Below are positions 38,881 through 51,500 of a stretch of DNA of 64,000 nt, piece by piece. Numbering within the stretch: the stretch's first letter is position 1; each line of letters begins with the position of its first letter. The stretch comes from Bugulina stolonifera (Eukaryota > Bryozoa > Gymnolaemata > Cheilostomatida > Bugulidae). The translations under genes and the position numbers were made by a program. Under the pieces are notes generated by a model, which was not told where the DNA came from, ran no database searches, and saw only the letters and a program-made list of their open reading frames with translations. The stretch is from NCBI GenBank assembly GCA_935421135.1, contig OW285187.1, positions 13,913,929-13,977,928 on the forward strand. The letters are read 5' to 3'.

Positions 38881-40649
38881 TTATTATATATATGAAATTA
38901 TTACTATATTATAGCCTTTTATTAAATGTTGATACACTTTGTATAGGTATGCGGTAAGCTGGCTGCATGGGCATGTATAGACATATAAGTGTATAAATTA
39001 TATAGTCACCATGAGACACCAGTATAAAACTTGCACAACCAAAAGTTGCTAAGGCTGGTGGACTCTTGTTCTGTACTGGTCACATACACACTCTGTGACA
39101 GTCATGCTTCATGCAGTTATTTTTGCTTTGCAGGAGGTACTGAGAATGGTAAAGGGCATCAAATAGAACACTGTCTGACAATTCCAAAGCCACTCAAAAT
39201 AACAGAATATCCTGATCTAAGTATTGCCAAATTAGACTGTATAATGTGAGGATTATTACTGTTTGACATAATATCCCATTCTGTGACCATGACAACACCA
39301 GCTGTGACTATCATTGTCTCATTTCTAATGACGTCAATCACACTCAGACTAGTTGAAAACAAGTTCTTCTACGCCTGAACTATACTATGTGTACAGTTGA
39401 AAAACTGATATAAATTTATTATTGGAGACTAGGAGATTTGTGTAAAAATAGTCTGTATGGGCGCAGATCAGTTTGACCTATAAAAGGAATCGGTTTGTCC
39501 AACAAAGTGATTTAGTTTGTAGGCACTTACTGGCTATAATAATCTACATATAAATACATTCTCTGGCGTGAGCCGAACCATAGGATTGAGCTATTAGTGC
39601 AGCCGTAAAACCAATATTACATTGCACAAGTTCCACAGTTCAAAATTTTGATATGATAATATATGATATTCTATGCTAGATATTAGACATGAATGACTTC
39701 AAATCAGTAAACTGAATAAAAAAATTAAAACTGGTGAAATTCAAGTCTATTGTAAGCCCATTGTTCTGTACTGTTCTGAAATATGCATAAATACATGTAC
39801 ATGTACTTGTATTAGAATGCTTGTCCATGTACAGGTACATGTACATGTATGTGTACAGCTGTAAATGTATAACATATACATGTACATTGTACACTTCGCA
39901 CAGTATTACACACGCAGGTATTTTACTGTACGTAGTATATTATTAGAATACGTTCTTGGATTTGATGTGATGTTATATATATAACATAGGTACTACAGAA
40001 AAATTTTTGACATTATTTTTAATCCAAGATAACTCGGACACTGGCACAGCTCTATCAAGTTGTCAGGGATATATTGTCCCATTCTTTAACACTAGATTAT
40101 AGGCATTCAATGAACACACTGATGTGCTGTATCATGTAATGTATGTGTTCCATATAGTGACATCAGATTTACAAATATCAGCATTCATGATATCAACTGT
40201 AATAATTGCACAACCCTAGTCGAGCAAGTATTAGAGTTTGATTTCAGTAGTATAATGTACATTTTTTTATTTGCAAAAAGTCACAGTCACATATTATTGT
40301 ATCATTTATTTATTGTATAGTAGTCTTCCCAGAGCTTTTATTATTGATATATAAATCATTACATTGATAACTACGATGTACAACACAATTTTAGGGCTTA
40401 TTTCATCAACGGACATTTAATAGAACATGACGTATGACTATTCTATCCCGATCCTATTATTGCTATCCTAGTAAATCAATGTGTATTAATATCCTAGTCC
40501 TTATTCTCAACTGTGACAGACAACGTCCAGTCATAATAATAATAGTCATAATATACATGTCACTGTTAGTGTATATTGGAGTTTCATTATTTTGAGATTA
40601 GCTGATAAAGGTGGCAGCCAGGCAAGTTAAATCTAAATCATTATTATAT

Positions 40650-40722
40650 GATGCATTTTTAGCAAGGAATTTATTTTTGAGCAGTCATATATATATATAA
40701 AATGGCCAAACCCCTTAAATCA
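40650..40722. repeat. Fragment of the 27067 fold-back family
   Basis: GCATTTTTAGCAAGGAATTT and TTGAGCAGTCA match the arm of the element at 27067-27322. They are followed by (AT)n and AAAATGGCCAAACCCCTT, whose reverse complement resembles the sequence just left of that element (GGGGGTTTGACCATTTT at 27044-27060). This suggests the element is longer than its perfect arms. Confidence 0.6.
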
Positions 40723-40921
40723 TTATTATATGAATGATTGTTCTATTTTGTTTCAGTAACAAACTGAGGCTGTGTTTATTAGTTTCCATGGATACAGCTC
40801 AGTTAGTTTGATGGAGTTGGTTTGTATTATTCTGTGCTAAGCAGTTGAAGTGCTTCTATCTCTGTAACTCTGTATGTGATGAGAATGTTTGATACTTACT
40901 TACCAATTTTACTTCCCACTA

Positions 40922-41138
40922 TTAATCCCAGGTAAGAAAGCAAGGATCTAAAGAGATCTGCAGTTTTTCTAATCTTGGGTGGAGAAGGCACTTCACCAAT
41001 GGCAAAGTATTATATGAGGCACAGGAGCAATTGTGGCTGGATGCTCTTCCTAACACCACCAATGGCCCTTATGGGAATTGAACCTGGGACTCCCACATGG
41101 AAGTCCAGAGCCCTTACCACTAGGCCACGGCTGCTCCT
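40922..41138 (-). repeat. tRNA-derived SINE, minus orientation
   Basis: The minus strand reads GCCGTGGCCTAGTGGTAAGG, then CCCAGGTTCAATTCCC (good A and B boxes), then GTGTTAGGAAGAGCATCCAG and TTACCTGGGATTAAT. It is better preserved in its head than the 28150 copy. Confidence 0.82.
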
Positions 41139-42588
41139 TATCTGAATGTTTGATAGGCTTATAAGAATTAGCTAGTAGTCTCCCAGCCCAGTTCTGTAGA
41201 GGAACTGAGTGCCAGGGGCATCTGGTGTAGTCAGACATAACTTATACAAACTCACACCTGGAGACTGGAGCTGGTCCCTATGCATGCAATAATAATCACG
41301 TGGTAGGAGTATGTTGACCTGTTGATCAGTTATACAAGTGGTATCCTACATGTAGGTCTCTATTGGTAATCTAGCATTGGTCTGGTTGGATTCCAGCGTA
41401 TGTGGTGAACATGGTGTGTTGGCCTGTGCACTATCCACACATTATAATATTATAGTAATAATTTTACATAATGTGCTAGAAATGTTACATGTATGACTTT
41501 CCACTTTCCTGTGTAAACTGAACATTACTAAATTACTGAACAGGGAGACTAGAATGTGAGATTAACATTAAGTAAATTGCAAACGAACCCCGTTCTGCAG
41601 TAGCTGTGTAGCGGTGGTGCATATAATATGTACATTATTGTATTATAGACACATGTGTGGTATGTTATAAATATAATTATGCTGTGCTTATAGGCATAAA
41701 GCTGGGTATATGAATAATTCTGCATATCTCAGACACCAGCACAGCTCTATCAAGTAGTAAATAACATGTCCCATTCTTTGGCACTAGGTTGTATTAATGG
41801 CAAATTGATAATAACAATAACAGTATTATTTGTCATCAGTGTACTCACCACAGCATATATCTATTATTGCATTGTTATTTATAATTCTATACCACTATAT
41901 AGAACAGTAGAACTATTACTAGTTACTAAGGACAGAGATTGCATACCTTAGAACTGTAATTAATGCCTAGCTACAAAATGGTCCCATTCCTTCACACAGA
42001 TATAAGAGATGATGGTCATGCATGTTATTACTACTATGATTGTGCTGCAGGGCCTGTTTGTTGTTATACAGTATTTGTACATGAATGAACAAAACACAGT
42101 GTTGCTGCGGTAGTGGTGTATAATGAGACAACTCAGAAATACATATATTGACTATACAGTGTAATATTATATGTTTTACAGTGGCATTTTGTATAATTAT
42201 GTAATACCAATGATTACTACTTTTATACTAGTTATGTGTTGCTATGAATTGCCATATAATTTGGTATTTATTCACAATTCATTAAGTTTGCCAGCAATAC
42301 ATTGTATATACAGTAAAATACAAGTAATTATGGCGAAGAAGGAATTCCAATTACATGTTCTTCTATTAATTTGTTATAACAGATTGAACATATTTTATCC
42401 GGCTGCAATTTAGGCTATCTGTCAGTGACTCATAATTGGAGAGCGGAGCAATCCTTTCCAGTATGTATTTTGTGAAAAACAGTGTAATTTAAATCTTTTT
42501 GTAAAATAATGTCTATCTACTACAGTAGCCATATCCATTCAAATACAAAGCACTCAGTTCAGTTTGATTATGATCACTCAGTAGCTCG

Positions 42589-45500
42589 TCAATCTCTATT
42601 CTTCAGAATATATTGGTAAGGTCTTGGTGAGTGAGTAAACACATCAATACCTTGCTCAGCCGATTTTGTATCTCCAACACCTACTACTTCAAAATGCTGA
42701 ACTAAACTTACCAAGAACATAAAAAGTTCGGTACGAGCCAAACCCTCTCCTAAGCATACTCTTTTACCAATGCTAAATGGTAACATCTGTTTACCAGAAG
42801 GTTTGATAAGAACTCCGTCATCATTCAAGAATCTCTCTGGTTTAAAGGAGTAGGAGTCAGGGAATACTTCCTCGTCATGGAAAGTACTATACAGGTTTCC
42901 TGTGATAATCGTATCTAAAATATTCAAACTGAAGGAGCTAATACATGTGTTATAGAAGTTATCTCCCCATTCTTTCTCGTAAAGCTAGCAACTCCTACCA
43001 GTTTCTGAACATTTGTATGAATTCAGTTTTCAACACCAAGAGATGTTGGTTCAAAAAATTCAGCTCTGAATTGGGCAAGTCATAGGCTACATTGACTTAG
43101 GACTTACCTTTAGGTATAAGATGTCCCTGTATAACTGTGTCAGCTGTACATCTATGGAATAATGTGTCACCACCCATTCCACTGCATCTCAATGTTTCAA
43201 GTATGAACGCCTGGGTAAAGGGCATAGTTTCCCTGTCCTTATAACTCACTGTTCTACTGCCTGTAAATTATGATGAATACACAGCTGATAGAATTACAAA
43301 AAATAATGTAATATTTTCAGAACCTTATATGTGTATGTGTATAATAACGAATTTGATAATATTTGTGTGAGTGAAATGTTTTGTGATGAAAAGTGGTTCG
43401 AGATGATTTTTTCGTTTTTACCCCTATTTACAAACTATTCAGTTGTCATCAACAAGAGAAAACGATGGTGATGATAAATGCATACTGTATAGTTATTGAA
43501 ATATACATGTATGTATTTGGAGTTTTGGACATTGCTTCTAATCATGAATGTATTTTTTCTTACCAATAGTTTTTTGAATCTCTTCCACAATAATTTCCTG
43601 ATGTTTAGGGTTATTGATGAGATATAGTAGAGCCCATGTTAAAGCTGTACTGCTTGTATCATGTCCAGCTACGTACATTTGTCTGATAGTTGTGGTTAAA
43701 TCGCCTGAAATATATAATCTTTTTATGGTAATATTGTGATGGTACGCCCAGTCGTATCTTACATCTGACACTCATTATTGCGTGCATACATGTATATATC
43801 TGCTTGTACTTTACTCTTATATTGTTATATATGATTGTATGATTATTTCTAAGTCTTTTAATGCCTTTTATACCCATGTACAGAGGCCCGACCTCTCAGA
43901 ATCCATTGATATTCATTTTGTACATGAATTGGACCATTATAAGCAACTTTTGTAGAACCCGACCTATTTTGGGTCGGCCGTCGGGCTTCCGGCGGCCATC
44001 TTGTTGCGCAACTTCCGGACGACCACACGTCGTCTTTTCCCGACGTCACGTCGGCCGGAAGTCCTTATACTATATAAAGGGCACTGTTTTACTGTTCATT
44101 GTCTCAGTCTACACTTGGCTTTCAATAAAGACACATCTATACTTGATACAGGGACTTTCTCTTCCTTTTACTAGGTCATTCGCTTTGCGAACCGCCTACT
44201 AGGTTGAACTACTCTCTTTCACTGTATAGTCTGAAGGTCGGACTTGAGATCAGATGGGTCGTCTTTGGTAGTATTTGGGCTACTGAGACCGCTCGATCTT
44301 TCATGTAATGCGAAGTCCTATTACCACTCATAGGCACTTCATTTCTGGGTCGATAGTCGTCCAAGGACGACCGCACCAAATCACAGAAACCATTACATTG
44401 GTGGCAGCGGTGGGATTCTAAGGTCGTACTCTTACGATACGAAGAGAAGGAAGGTGACCTCGGCCTCGGGTGACCGACCGACCTCATTCTTCAATACTTC
44501 TACGGCGATTTAGGACTCGGACCCGGGAACCTTGGATACGAGAAGGTGACAAACGCTAAAGTGCACCCATAATTCTCGTGGTTCCGCTGGATGTAGCCCG
44601 ACCTACGCCGGATCTTCAATCAAAGACCGACCTCGGATCCAGAACAGATTGACGGTACTCAGTACGACCATTAGGCCGACACGGCCTAACAAACCAAAGC
44701 AGTTTTACTCACTACCCGACACCCTACCGACATGGACCGAATAAGGAACCTGCTTCAGCAGGTGATGTACCAAGCCGAGCAGGACCTCAAAACACTCAGC
44801 TACGACGGACAAGAGGACGTCGAACTCTTCATAGAAGACTTCACCGCTATGGCAGAGCGTTGCAACTGGAATGACAGAGCGCGCCTCATACGGCTTAGAG
44901 CCGCCCTACACGGGCCCGCACAAGAATGCGGCCGACCCCGATCAGTCGAAGAGATATTTTCCCGACTGAGGGAGCAATATGGACTATCTGCCAAAGAAGC
45001 CCGATGGAAGCTGTCCATACTGGAACAGCCAGCCCACACGTCACTCAGAGACTATGCAGCTCTCATCCGTAGACTGATGGCAACAGCCTTTGAAGGAGCA
45101 CCCCCTGCATTTTTAGACGAATGGGCTGTAGAGAAGTTCTGCCTCACAGTCCACGACCACGGCCTACGCTGGTACTACACATGGTTACAGCCCGATAATA
45201 TGGAGGAAGCCCTGGAAACCGGAACAGCCTTCCAGAGTAACAAGGATGACAAGGCCAGCCCTCCAAAACCACAAGAAGAGCTTCCCGCCGACCTCCTACG
45301 GAAAGCCCTACATACCCTCCTACAGAAATGTCAAGACGCGGATGACGGACCAACGGTCACACCGGAACCCGTCCCAGTAGACGACCCCATTCCTACTGTA
45401 GCCGACACAGACAACAACCCAGGAGAAGGTGGACTCAACCACAATGGTCGTCCACAGAGGCCGACGGACACACCAGGACCCGTCCCAGTAGACGAACCCA

Positions 45501-48500
45501 TTCCTACTGGAGCCCAGCAAGGAGAAGGTGGACCACCCCACATTGGTCGTCCACAAAGGCCGACGGATACATCAGAAACCGTCCCAGTAGATGAACCCAT
45601 TCCTACTGCGGCCAAACCCAAGAAGAGTGGACCAAACCACAATGGTCGTCCACTGAGGCCGACGGACACATCAGAACCCGTCCTAGTGGAAGAACCTATA
45701 CCCACTAAGCCTAAAGTCAAGAGTAGCCACTCCAAACAGAAAACCCCACGGGTAACTAGCCCATCACACTCCAGGCCGACGGCGTCACCTACACCCGTCA
45801 CAGTGGATGAACCTATACCCACTAGGCCAACACCAGGCAAGAAACGACTCCACTCAAAGCCGGACACATCCGAAGTGACCACAGATCACCCCCCAAGGCT
45901 GAAAGGACGACTCATATGTCCCGCCCCGTCGGAACAAACCTCACAAGGTAACCCCGACCTATCCTCAACTCAGAAGGATCAACAGGATCTGGCCACGTCC
46001 AGACCCGACACTAATCAGCAATTGATTCCCGCCAAAATTCAGTATGCCCCGACGGACGACTTATCGTGTGTAGAACTGCCAGACACTACAGTCCAAGTCC
46101 GCGGCCTGAGGATCGACACGGAGCAAACCGTGCTGGACCAAACCAGAGAGCTACCTCTGAACCTCTCGAAGAATGTTCAAGTTTCAACAGCCCGACCTGA
46201 TCCAGAGGACGCGAAATGTCGCGTAGCCGAACCTCAAGACATAATCCCAACGACGGAGATACAGTCTATACTGCCAGCAGTTCAAGTACACGAAGCAAAA
46301 CGCTCTTGTACGGAATCTAGCATTGCCGAACAGTTTCAGCCGAAAATACAGATTGCCGAACTCTCGAAGTCCCCTAAAGCGGATAAGAAGCAATCGAAGG
46401 CAACTATTGCCGTGTTCCCGCGCTTATTTGACGAGTCGAACAAAGAAAATGTGCCTGAGGCATTGCCTACAATTGAGCCAATTGCTCATCCCTCGGCTAG
46501 TATAAATACGACAGCTCACAGACGAGTAGTCCTTTCTCGTCCAGCACTTCACCGAAGCACATGTATCCCTACATGTGGCAACTTCTGCACTCCTCGTGTC
46601 ACTGGTGAAGCTAATAGCAGCACTCGTATCCTTTCTCATTCTCGTGCAGACGAGACGGCTACTCCTTCTAGCATGGATCACTCCAACCAGCCTGTCTTCA
46701 CAGCTGAAGGTAAGCAAATCTCAGTGTTACCAGTAGGGAACGAATCAGAATTAGAGGAACAATCCACACCTGTGGGACTGTCAGGCATGAATTCTCTCTC
46801 CCTCCCCACTCGGCATAGACCAGTCGGGACAGAGGAGAATTCCCCTGAACATTCTCACAGGAAAGAGCATGAGTTAGAAGGCGGAGGATACACATCAGAT
46901 GAATTATGTGTTGTAGATGCATCTCCTCTACGGAAGACGCTCACGCCAGACGGCACGCCTCCACCCACTCCACCTCCTGTTACCTCTACCCTGAAGTTAG
47001 CTACAATTAAGCTGCACAAACTCACTGACAAGCTGCCCATAGAGTCGTCCCAGCATTCCGGAGCCACTAAGCCATGGATTAGTACCTTCACTCAACAAGC
47101 CCGAGACGACTTGGCTAGAAGGAGTCAACCTAACCTCAAATGTGCAAAGTGTGGCTTCTCCGGCACCCTCAAGAGACTGAACATTCACATTTGGCAGCAC
47201 TTTGCCCGCTTCTACTGTCGTTGCGGACGCAGCTCAGTTAGCCGTGATGCTCTAGGCCATCACTTCAGTCGGAGATCCAGTATCTGTGGGAAACGTCTCT
47301 TCCTCACGGACGGGCCCAGCTATGGGGCCCTCATGGAATGGTGGGGCGTAAAGGATCCCCCACCATTTCTACCATGTCGTCCTACTATGGACGGACAGTC
47401 GGGGACAAATAAACCAGTCTATTTGCCTAGCTCCTCCTCCACAAGGAAGCGACCTCCCAAGAGACGGCACAGCCCATCTCCAGAACAGACCCCCGACTCC
47501 GCACCTTCTGATGCTACCTCCTCCTCTTCCTCGTCGCCTACCACTCCTGCTGGACCTTCTCCCTGGCGACCTCCTGCTAGTACCTCCGCAGTAAGTGTCG
47601 GCCCCCCTGGCCGACGCGGACGTCTACCCTCTTGGAAGACAAGGCCTGCTCCAAGGAAGAGTATGCCTGCTCCTCAGTCAGGCCCTCTCTACGAAGGCTC
47701 TCCACCCAAGGTCTCATGTGCAGCTTCTTGTACAGCTTCTCCGACTCTACTGATCGAGCCACTGCAGTCCAGGCCCACACTAGAGGTCTCACCGCACCGC
47801 TCTCCTTATACACCTGCCAGGGACCTACTCCGAGCCACTCCAGACTCTCCTGCCGTCCAGTCCCCACCTCCTGCATCTCCTGTACTAACTCAGCCGAATG
47901 CCACACGTCCTGCATCTCCGGATCCGTCGTTCATGCAACAACTTGCTGAACTCAAGCCACGGATTCACTACCTTACCAGCCGTCAACAGGTGGGGGACAC
48001 TCTACGCCAACATCTGGAACCTCTCTATGCTCGAGAAATAGCTCTTCGTGAACTAGCCAACCAGCATCTAAACCACCCCCGACAACTCCAGCTTGTACAA
48101 GCAGACTTGGATATAGTATCCAGAGAATCTACACTGTACCGTACCCTTCTTAACTTGACACTAGAGACACCCATGACCTAGTGTGAGGGGGCTATGTGAT
48201 GGTACGCCCAGTCGTATCTTACATCTGACACTCATTATTGCGTGCATACATGTATATATCTGCTTGTACTTTACTCTTATATTGTTATATATGATTGTAT
48301 GATTATTTCTAAGTCTTTTAATGCCTTTTATACCCATGTACAGAGGCCCGACCTCTCAGAATCCATTGATATTCATTTTGTACATGAATTGGACCATTAT
48401 AAGCAACTTTTGTAGAACCCGACCTATTTTGGGTCGGCCGTCGGGCTTCCGGCGGCCATCTTGTTGCGCAACTTCCGGACGACCACACGTCGTCTTTTCC

Positions 48501-51500
48501 CGACGTCACGTCGGCCGGAAGTCCTTATACTATATAAAGGGCACTGTTTTACTGTTCATTGTCTCAGTCTACACTTGGCTTTCAATAAAGACACATCTAT
48601 ACTTGATACAGGGACTTTCTCTTCCTTTTACTAGGTCATTCGCTTTGCGAACCGCCTACTAGGTTGAACTACTCTCTTTCACTGTATAGTCTGAAGGTCG
48701 GACTTGAGATCAGATGGGTCGTCTTTGGTAGTATTTGGGCTACTGAGACCGCTCGATCTTTCATGTAATGCGAAGTCCTATTACCACTCATAGGCACTTC
48801 ATTTCTGGGTCGATAGTCGTCCAAGGACGACCGCACCAAATCACAGAAACCATTACAATATTACAATATTAGTATTATTTATACAATGTACTGTACATGT
48901 GTTTAGGACATACATACATACATGTATACATTTTACTGTGCAGCAGACACCATTAGGCCAACATACAGCACAAGAAATTTCTCAGTGTTTTACTCTTCTC
49001 TAATGTTAAAATTCAGGTCACTTAGTAAATCTTACACGTTCAACACATACAGATGCAGGCAATACATGTAGGTATCTATCAGCATATAACTAGAGGCCTT
49101 GCTTTCTCATTGCACGACAGAAGTGTGTAATATTATGAAAAGGACAATTAAATATGAAAAAGACCATCAAATAATACTGTAGAATTCGTTTTTCATTTTA
49201 TATTTTAGTAAAAAACACTTTGAGTCCCTAAGATTTAGTTTTGGTTAATTTGGAGCTTCCTTGGTAACAACAGTTATATTAGTTTCTTAATTCAACAACG
49301 CCTACCTTCATTTTTAAATATGGGGTTCCCTGTCTTAATTCCTTCAGCTAGAAAAGTATCAATATAGTCTCTGGGTTCATTGACATCTAGAGTCTTCTTG
49401 TGCTGCTCTATTTCAGACAGGAAGAATGTTGTGGATTGTTCCAAATATTTAGCTACAGGTCTGAGCCCAAGAGGGTCGCATGGCCAGTACTACAAAGAGA
49501 CATTATTGTTTATACAGTAGATCTGTGTTGTAAATGTCAAAATTATAATACTGTTAGTGTGCAGCTTAAAAAAGTAGAAGGAAACAAACAGAGTTATATT
49601 TTCTGACTCGAAACCTTTACATTTTTAATTCCAAAATTCTCCCATTATTTAAAAATCTTTTCCAATGAATATAATAGAAAAATCTGTATAGACTATCAAG
49701 AAATAACTAGGACTTGGTCTACCTTATAGAAGGGCAGGATGGAAGCTTTAGGAGCTATTGCAAAGTAGGAGTCAAAATTCTGGAGCATTTCCAAGTTAGA
49801 GTCATCATATTCCACTCTGTGTCCAAATACAATCTGGTTGATTATGTTGGATACTGCTCCACTGATTGCATCCTTGAATGTTTTGTTAGTTTGAGGGCCT
49901 TTGAGGGAAGATAACTTCTCAACCAAATATTCTACAAACAAGCAAACGGTACTTTGTTTATTTAGATGGTCAAGCTCCTTAGAGTTATCTCCCTTATTTA
50001 TTTGGTAAATTATTGATGAATTTTGCAAATAAATTTCAAATGCACTTGCAAATATTCGCTGTATTAATAATAATCAAATAATCATAGAAAATTTTATTAA
50101 AATGTGTTCATCTAAAGAAACCAAGTTCTATCTCGTCTCCTGTAAGACACGCAAGTTATAGTTGATAGAGGACAGACGGAGTACAGCATATAAAAGGTGT
50201 CAGTACAAATGAGGATATATCAGTCTATACCTAATGATGTACTACGAATGTCTTTTAATTTAAAGCGAGAACAGTTTAGTATCATCATACCTGTTTCTAC
50301 GGTAACCTTGTTTTCCACACCGATTTTACCCATTCCATGGTCGCGTAAAACTGTTAACGCTTGTCTTCTTAATTCTTTCCAATGTTCTCCAAAAATTAAG
50401 CCTACGTATTGTATAATACACTGTGTATCAGATCATGATTTCATTGGAGTACCTGTATGTGTATACACCTGCATTGTATGTCATTTATCTGATTGACTAG
50501 ACACAGATAGATGTAATCCGCAAACACTGTCTAGCATTGCATACATGCCTATTACTGCTTTCAAATACATGTCTGTGTAGACATGATGCATGTGAAGTCT
50601 GCTGTACAAACCTACACGCAGAGTGTATGAGTGTATGCATCAGTGTACATGTATGTAGGTGCTTCGCTGTGTCTGCCTACAGATTACATACTGATATAAA
50701 AAATATATATGAGGTTGGAAGGTTGGTATTAGGATTAATAATCTATTTGTTATTAATATTAATAGAATAAGCACGAAAGATTGTGAGGGATTAGCTGACA
50801 CTTTGCAGAAACTCACTGTGCTGTATAACACATGACGGTGTATAACGCATTCTATTATTACATTTGTCATTATTATTAATATGTTATGGTAAAGATTGAA
50901 GTCTGACTGGGTAAACAAACACATCATGATGTTCTTAGTAAAGTTAAGATGGTATATTATATAATAAACTGATCCTATTGTAGGTTTACATACCCTCTGG
51001 ACTTTTATTTGTGGGTATAGGGTTGGTTCTTTCTGAGAAATGGTTTGCATTAGTTACAAAGGCTTCATGTATTGCTTCGTATCCATATAAGTCCACAGAC
51101 CATCTCCCAAGTGATATATAGGATACAACATTTCCATAAGTTTCTCTCCACCTATCTAATATTTTTAAAGAAAATTGCTTCTTTACTTTTCTAGATTAAT
51201 ATGACAACATGTGGGCCAAAAACAGTGCAGGATCCATCGTAAGATCTGTCATATAGAAAAGTAATGTACCGATTTCATAATAACGAGGAGTTGCCCTCTT
51301 TTTATTGTGCAAGTCGTCTGCCTTTACACCAACCACAAGATACATATAGAAGGGATCTAGTCCTTAGTACTGAGCATATTGCATATCTTTCACATGGGGC
51401 TACCACTATAATACTGAAGTGTCTACACATTGAACTAAATATTATTATATTTATTTTTATTATAGTACCCTGCAGTATCTTCGGTTAACTTACCAAATCT

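Larger units (their letters stand above)
40028..41789. repeat. Pair of diverged direct repeats
   Basis: The segments 40028-40092 and 41723-41789 share about 65 bp: CACAGCTCTATCAAGT, then a short variable piece, then GTCCCATTCTTT, an AACACTAG/GGCACTAG variant and TTAxxGGCA. A weaker third trace, GGTCCCATTCCTTCACAC, is at 41980-41997. They may be fragments of one local duplication or of an unnamed repeat. Confidence 0.45.
37586..42588. other. Intergenic region between P450 copies 1 and 2
   Basis: About 5 kb with no supported host gene. It contains a retroelement endonuclease remnant (38450-38880), a fold-back fragment (40650-40722), a minus-strand SINE (40922-41138) and two diverged direct repeats (40028-40092 and 41723-41789). 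The remainder is AT-rich, with TACATGTA runs near 39800-39890, and I see nothing else in it. Confidence 0.6.
43735..48857 (+). mobile_element. Intact Gag-only (non-autonomous) LTR retrotransposon, 5123 bp
   Basis: Two 663-bp LTRs (43735-44397 and 48195-48857) begin TGTGATGG and end CATTACA, and I saw no difference between them. The element is flanked by a 4-bp duplication ATAT (43731-43734 and 48858-48861). Inside are a primer-binding site, one long ORF, and a purine-rich tract directly before the 3' LTR. The interior is clearly more GC-rich than the host introns. No protease, RT, RNase H or integrase is encoded: the ORF runs to 13 bp before the 3' LTR. It therefore has to borrow enzymes from a relative. 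It sits antisense in an intron of P450 copy 2. Near-identical LTRs imply a recent insertion. Confidence 0.95.

Noticed and set aside
43858..44202. ORFs inside the LTRs (also at 48318-48662 and 56606-56935)
   Set aside because: They overlap LTR promoter and R regions, occur on both strands, and have no coding signature.
44732..48181. Host gene reading of the 1149-codon ORF
   Set aside because: It sits exactly between a PBS and a PPT bounded by matching LTRs with a target duplication, and its N-terminus is Gag-like.
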